DNA from: Flammeovirga sp. OC4
Lineage (GTDB): Bacteria > Bacteroidota > Bacteroidia > Cytophagales > Flammeovirgaceae
Assembly (NCBI RefSeq): GCF_000812565.1
Contig: NZ_JTAM01000001.1
Span: 248,001-312,000, forward strand
Direction of reading: 5' to 3'
Length of the DNA: 64,000 nt
In this document: in pieces, positions 61,556 to 64,000 of the stretch
Position numbering within the stretch: position 1 is the first letter of the stretch
How the letters are laid out: the number at the start of each line of letters is the position of its first letter
The notes under the pieces: model-generated
What the model was told of the DNA's origin: nothing
The model's database searches: none
What the model saw: only the letters and a program-made list of their open reading frames with translations
Position numbers and translations under genes: made by a program

Positions 61556-62314
61556 TTATTTCTTTTCTCTTTGACTTAAATATTGGTGAAAGTCCCACCC
61601 TATTCTCATTCTATTTTCAGCTCTTGTACGTTTAGGGTTTTCCTTCATAAATTCAGCGTAATAGTACTCTTCACATTCTAGTGTTTTATTGTAATATTCT
61701 AAAATACTGATCAAACTTGTAAATGTAAAACCAAACCTTTCTGTTGAAATAATACATGACAATTGTTCATTGAATAAAGGGTAAGTTAAAAGGTAACCTT
61801 CTAAATCAAATGTTCTATTTTTACGGTCTCCATAACCGTATTCAAAAATGACAGTTGTATCCGCTTTTATAATAATACTTTGACTCCCAATCCACTCCCC
61901 TTTCAATGAGAGAGCATCCCATTTATTACAGAACTTTATAGAATCAATTAAAATTGGATGATGGGTAGTTATTTCTCTTGTCATTAATTCCTTGTCCCAT
62001 TGTTGATTTCCTTTTTCTAAATCAGTCCAATAATACTCTTTGGTTCTTTTGGTTAAGAGCATTCTCTCTACTAGAGATTGAGAAATAATAAGACCTTCCT
62101 CTAATTTCAATCGTTCTTCTTTTTCACCTTTTATAGTGTAATCATAAGCTTCATAATTACCTTTTTTGTTTTTTTTAAAAACTAGTTCAGTCACTTTGTT
62201 ATACTTCGATCCATCAGGTGAATCTATTGCTTGGAACGTCAAAGAGGTTGGACTTTGAGCCAATAAGAAATTGGATATTAAAATCAATTGAAGGAGAGAT
62301 AATAGTTTTTTCAT
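61556..62314 (-). CDS. Secreted protein, unknown
   Basis: 252 residues with a signal peptide (about 1-19, ending 'LLAQ'). The mature part mixes strands and charged helices ('LTFQAIDSPDGSKYNKVTELVFKKNKKGNYEAYDYTI', 'DTTVIFEYGYGDRKNRTFDLEGYLL', 'LECEEYYYAEFMKENPKR'). No recognised domain, though the beginning resembles proteins that compare or scale user-type values. No terminator follows directly. Probably periplasmic. I do not assign a function. Confidence 0.6.
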   Translation of the reverse strand: MKKLLSLLQLILISNFLLAQSPTSLTFQAIDSPDGSKYNKVTELVFKKNKKGNYEAYDYTIKGEKEERLKLEEGLIISQSLVERMLLTKRTKEYYWTDLEKGNQQWDKELMTREITTHHPILIDSIKFCNKWDALSLKGEWIGSQSIIIKADTTVIFEYGYGDRKNRTFDLEGYLLTYPLFNEQLSCIISTERFGFTFTSLISILEYYNKTLECEEYYYAEFMKENPKRTRAENRMRIGWDFHQYLSQREKK

Positions 62315-62377
62315 TTCAAATCAAAGTTTTTGTATTACATCTTTAAGTAATCTTTTTATCCTTCTTTGGAGAATACA

Positions 62378-63190
62378 TCAATTCAGCCTTTTCAGCTCCT
62401 GAGCATAAATATTATCTTCTTTTGAAGGACTAATCTCTAATGCTTCAATAATTATTCCTTTTAAGTATTCAATTTCGTAATACTTAGACAGCATTGGTTT
62501 TAATTGAGTCATTTTTTGGAGAGCTATTGAAGAAATCACCCAACCTTTATATTCATCTTCCCACTCCTCTAAAAAATCGATTAATTTAGATTGCAATTGT
62601 TGATCACACCCAAAATTCGCTAAAATCTGGATTGACATTATCTGTTCGCTTCTGGAAGTGGAATGCATGTACTTCCAACAAGATTTTTTGACAGCATTTG
62701 TATCATATTCTACATATCTATCAATCAAAATATCTAGGGGTAAACCGCTGGATGATGATGACAAAAGTTGAAATAAATCATCGGAAGCCTCTTGAACTTC
62801 ATTTGTCATTAAAGTAGTCGCACAACAAGTTTTAAGCAGAGAAGATTCATCAGAATGGAGTCTTTCAATTAAAACATCATCAAAATTATGATCTTTAGCC
62901 ACACCAATCAATCGATATGCAAATGCTCTTTTATTCTCATTAGGAGAATTTAAAAAAATACAAATTGAGTTTTTGTAATCTGGACTATTTCTCAAAAGTC
63001 TTAAACCGTTTGAAATAGGGTAATCTTTCAAAAGATGATCAATGCGGAAAAAGTCGTCTTGACCAAATTCATGATTGAGATTTGCACTTCTTATTTCTTT
63101 GATGAGTTTGTTTGATAAATCATCATTGGTTTCTATTAGTATATTTTCAAAAATGGTGAATAGTAATATAGTAATTGACAATAGTTTCAT
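62378..63190 (-). CDS. Secreted HEAT-like repeat protein, unknown
   Basis: 270 residues from the ATG of 'MKLLSITILLF'; the open frame reaches 34 codons further upstream, but the signal peptide (about 1-16) starts at this ATG. The rest is an alpha-helical repeat chain with HEAT-like pairs ('KRAFAYRLIGVAKDHNFDDVLIERL', 'RSEQIMSIQILANFGCDQQLQSKL', 'YKGWVISSIALQKM'). HEAT solenoids are binding scaffolds. It starts 64 bases upstream of the preceding secreted-protein gene, so co-transcription is likely. Function unknown. Confidence 0.6.
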   Translation of the reverse strand: MKLLSITILLFTIFENILIETNDDLSNKLIKEIRSANLNHEFGQDDFFRIDHLLKDYPISNGLRLLRNSPDYKNSICIFLNSPNENKRAFAYRLIGVAKDHNFDDVLIERLHSDESSLLKTCCATTLMTNEVQEASDDLFQLLSSSSSGLPLDILIDRYVEYDTNAVKKSCWKYMHSTSRSEQIMSIQILANFGCDQQLQSKLIDFLEEWEDEYKGWVISSIALQKMTQLKPMLSKYYEIEYLKGIIIEALEISPSKEDNIYAQELKRLN

Positions 63191-63430
63191 CTGTAAAATA
63201 ATTAGGTAATCGAAAATGTAATTATTAAAGCTGAATTCTGCAGGTCGATTTTTTAATCCTACCGAATGGTAGCACAAAAACAGGGCACACATTTATCTAA
63301 TAAGTACTAAGCCATAAATAGATCATATTTAATTCTTGCCTTGGCACTAAATTTTGCTTTCTAAAATAGTTAATTACCTCCTGCATTCAAAGTCTGAATT
63401 TCATATAATTACCCCTCAAAAAAGAAATAA
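63191..63430. other. Intergenic region
   Basis: About 240 AT-rich bases upstream of the HEAT-like gene and before the terminator of the quinone oxidoreductase gene. Nothing recognised. Confidence 0.5.
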
Positions 63431-63475
63431 AATAAAAAAGGATCAAGGTTCCCAAATAATAGAAACACTTGATCC
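63431..63475 (-). terminator. Intrinsic terminator of the quinone oxidoreductase gene
   Basis: On the minus strand a perfect 8-bp stem (63468-63475 with 63440-63447) is followed by six U residues. It lies 35 bases after the stop of the partial oxidoreductase. Confidence 0.75.
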
Positions 63476-63509
63476 CAATTTACGCCACTGACCTAATATT
63501 TGATGATTT

Positions 63510-64000
63510 TTAAACTGTCAATAGTAGTTTTCCTTTCACTTTACCAGCTTGTAATTTTTCATGAGCTGCCTTCACCTCATCCAATGGCATTGTTTCATAA
63601 ATTGGATTAATCTTACCCTCTTCTAACCATTGGAATAATTCTTTTAAACCACTTTCTACTAATTCATATTGATGATGATAAGTCGCATATAATTCAGAAA
63701 AAGAAATAGTTGGAGCCTTTCCGAAATGTTTAATACTCTCTTCCATTAAAGAGAAATCTCCAAACCCTGCCAAAAAGCCAAAAATGACGATATGTCCTAA
63801 TGGTGCTAATAACTCTAGATCATCTTTCACTGAATTGCCTACCACTGGATTGAACACATAATCAATACTATTTTCTCCTATTGCTTCCTTTACTTTTTGT
63901 TTCCAGTTATCATCGGAGGTATTGAACGCATAATTTGCCCCCCTATTTAAAGCATTCTGAACTTTCTCTTCTTTACGCTCTAAGGCAATAATGTTAAGTT
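63510..64000 (-). CDS. Quinone oxidoreductase (MDR family), C-terminal part
   Basis: The gene runs off the right edge; the open frame is unbroken to base 64000, giving the last about 163 residues. It shows the second half of a medium-chain dehydrogenase: the end of the NAD(P)-binding Rossmann domain ('GANYAFNTSDDNWKQKVKEAIG', 'DYVFNPVVGNSVKDDLELLAPLGHIVIFGFLAGFGDFSL') and the C-terminal return to the catalytic domain ('EGKINPIYETMPLDEVKAAHEKLQAGKVKGKLLLTV'). This ending is typical of zeta-crystallin/NADPH:quinone reductases without structural zinc. Substrate unknown. Confidence 0.82.
   Translation of the reverse strand, partial: LNIIALERKEEKVQNALNRGANYAFNTSDDNWKQKVKEAIGENSIDYVFNPVVGNSVKDDLELLAPLGHIVIFGFLAGFGDFSLMEESIKHFGKAPTISFSELYATYHHQYELVESGLKELFQWLEEGKINPIYETMPLDEVKAAHEKLQAGKVKGKLLLTV

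Noticed and set aside
1-64000. CRISPR arrays, insertion sequences, tRNA or rRNA genes, prophage
   Set aside because: No regularly spaced repeats, transposase or integrase frames, tRNA-like cloverleaf or rRNA signature were seen in reading the window.

Overview
The window comes from a low-GC member of the Bacteroidota. Lineage markers are a LruC-domain lipoprotein, a DUF4421 outer-membrane protein, a PspC/GIN fusion, an OmpA/PD40/TPR protein shaped like PorE of the type IX secretion system, a five-repeat DUF349 protein, many 'xxFAQ'-type signal peptides, and TAnnTTTG-like -7 promoter boxes in place of sigma-70 boxes. The AT-rich composition, NuoD variant and gene set suggest a marine Cytophagales (Flammeovirga-like) chromosome; that placement is inference. 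There is no phage, insertion sequence, CRISPR array, tRNA or rRNA. It reads as ordinary chromosome with housekeeping genes scattered among lineage-specific envelope genes.

Layout. 1-5.8 kb: tail of an SF1 helicase, a secreted caspase-like protein, an EamA transporter, a membrane-bound LuxR-type regulator and a secreted FKBP isomerase. 6-16.7 kb: PspC/GIN envelope protein, coiled-coil protein, LEA-like lipoprotein, DUF4421 protein, dnaX, YceI-like lipoprotein and a membrane-tethered HIRAN protein. 16.9-23.8 kb: a nucleotide-translocase-like/HEAT/cNMP-binding fusion and a DPE2-type 4-alpha-glucanotransferase with a LacI/PurR-like operator upstream. 23.9-31.3 kb: an overlapping operon (ABC-F, secreted vWA protein, GNAT, YdeI/OmdA-like) and radA with an OmpA-family protein. 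31.6-38.8 kb: MBOAT acyltransferase, MepB, YciI, flippase, greB, a FecR-like and a CHASE2-like protein, and mgsA. 38.9-49.8 kb: LruC lipoprotein, ffh, Sel1-repeat protein, DUF349 protein, lone nuoD and a glycosyltransferase. 49.8-57.2 kb: trkH-trkA, hemH, REC-histidine kinase, GH25 lysozyme and ychF. 57.4-64 kb: methyltransferase-hisI pair, outer-membrane barrel, HNH nuclease, alkyltransferase-like protein, several unknown secreted proteins and a partial quinone oxidoreductase.

The most striking feature is dnaX. Its reading frame is interrupted at a run of ten A residues (12928-12937, minus strand), followed five bases later by UAG. A -1 shift on that run opens a second frame that encodes the tau-specific C-terminal domains. 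The short product contains exactly the ATPase and collar domains. This is the gamma/tau arrangement known from E. coli (ribosomal frameshifting) and Thermus (transcriptional slippage on an A run). Other notable items are a possible small RNA beside dnaX (promoter-like box plus an intrinsic terminator with no gene between), the translocase/HEAT/cNBD fusion, a membrane-anchored stand-alone HIRAN domain, and a stand-alone HisI coupled to a methyltransferase.

Most genes are separated by good intrinsic terminators, many placed to serve convergent pairs. Start sites were moved in several genes where a promoter-like box or a signal peptide made the longest frame implausible.
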